From NCBI RefSeq assembly GCF_029525575.1, contig NZ_JAPDIA010000007.1, positions 868,001 through 932,000 on the forward strand: DNA of 64,000 nt, written 5' to 3'. The notes under the pieces are model-generated. The model worked only from the letters and a program-made list of their open reading frames with translations. It was not told the DNA's origin and ran no database searches. This document shows positions 63,918 to 64,000 of this stretch, one piece after another (position 1 is the stretch's first letter; every line of letters begins with the position of its first letter). The stretch is from Cohnella rhizosphaerae. Lineage in GTDB: Bacteria; Bacillota; Bacilli; Paenibacillales; Paenibacillaceae. A program made the translations under genes and the position numbers.

Positions 63918-64000
63918 TTGAGTATCCGTCCTGAAGAAATCAGCACGCTGATCAAGCAGCAGATTCAGAACTATCAATCCGATATCCAAGTCGTTGACGT
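63918..64000 (+). CDS. atpA: ATP synthase subunit alpha, N-terminus (partial)
   Basis: First 27 residues only, SIRPEEISTLIKQQIQNYQS then DIQVVDV; the gene runs off the window. TTG 63918 with AGGGGTG upstream. Confidence 0.94.
   Translation, partial: MSIRPEEISTLIKQQIQNYQSDIQVVD

Overview
The window looks like chromosomal DNA of a GC-rich, spore-forming Bacillota, most likely a Paenibacillaceae such as Cohnella or Paenibacillus. This rests on the conserved Bacillus-type block prfA-prmC-spoIIR-sua5-mntP-ywlE-rpiB-ywlG-glyA, then upp-wecB and atpZ/I-B-E-F-H-A, on the sporulation gene spoIIR, on many lipoproteins and an SLH protein, and on Bacillus-type ribosome binding sites and promoters. No rRNA, tRNA, transposase, phage gene or CRISPR array was seen.

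Layout. 1-7870: a sucrose-type utilisation locus (solute-binding lipoprotein, two permeases, two tandem LacI regulators, a PfkB sugar kinase, sucrose phosphorylase). 7928-12817: YeiH exporter with divergent LysR, a DsbA-like protein, an aldo-keto reductase, an Rrf2 regulator with its own operator, and thioredoxin. 13254-17809: a lipoprotein, then a methionine-rich repeat lipoprotein, a two-component system and a haem b/molybdopterin oxidoreductase fusion. 17837-21527 (minus): an ECF sigma factor, a membrane-anchored solute-binding protein in the anti-sigma position, and a second solute-binding lipoprotein, translationally coupled. 21674-34200: small proteins, ychF, a MarR/CBS/MFS group, an ABC exporter and a LysR-WYL-DinB operon. 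35163-48903: the prfA-to-glyA block, interrupted by accessory genes. 48986-53127: a c-di-AMP riboswitch before a KamA-like protein that lacks the radical-SAM cysteines, then a SigW-type promoter before pspA, followed by DUF350, DUF4178 and DUF4247 genes. 53241-58712: a PD-(D/E)XK-like protein, NamA, an MFS transporter and an SLH protein. 58886-64000: upp, wecB and the ATP synthase operon, cut by the window end in atpA.

Two features affect the whole window. First, at least 17 genes, housekeeping genes included, are broken by single extra bases, nearly all in homopolymer runs. This looks like sequencing or consensus error, so these genes are given here as corrected spans with the suspected site named. 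Second, several intergenic regions are filled by tandem minisatellite arrays (units of 51, 53, 51 and 62 bp, plus 15-bp and 6-bp repeats), mostly where genes converge.

The most interesting candidates for undescribed systems are: (a) the Met-rich lipoprotein / two-component / MsrPQ-like fusion locus, which resembles hypochlorite-defence systems of Gram-negative bacteria; (b) the ECF sigma factor paired with a transmembrane solute-binding protein; (c) the c-di-AMP-riboswitch-controlled, cysteine-less KamA-like protein.
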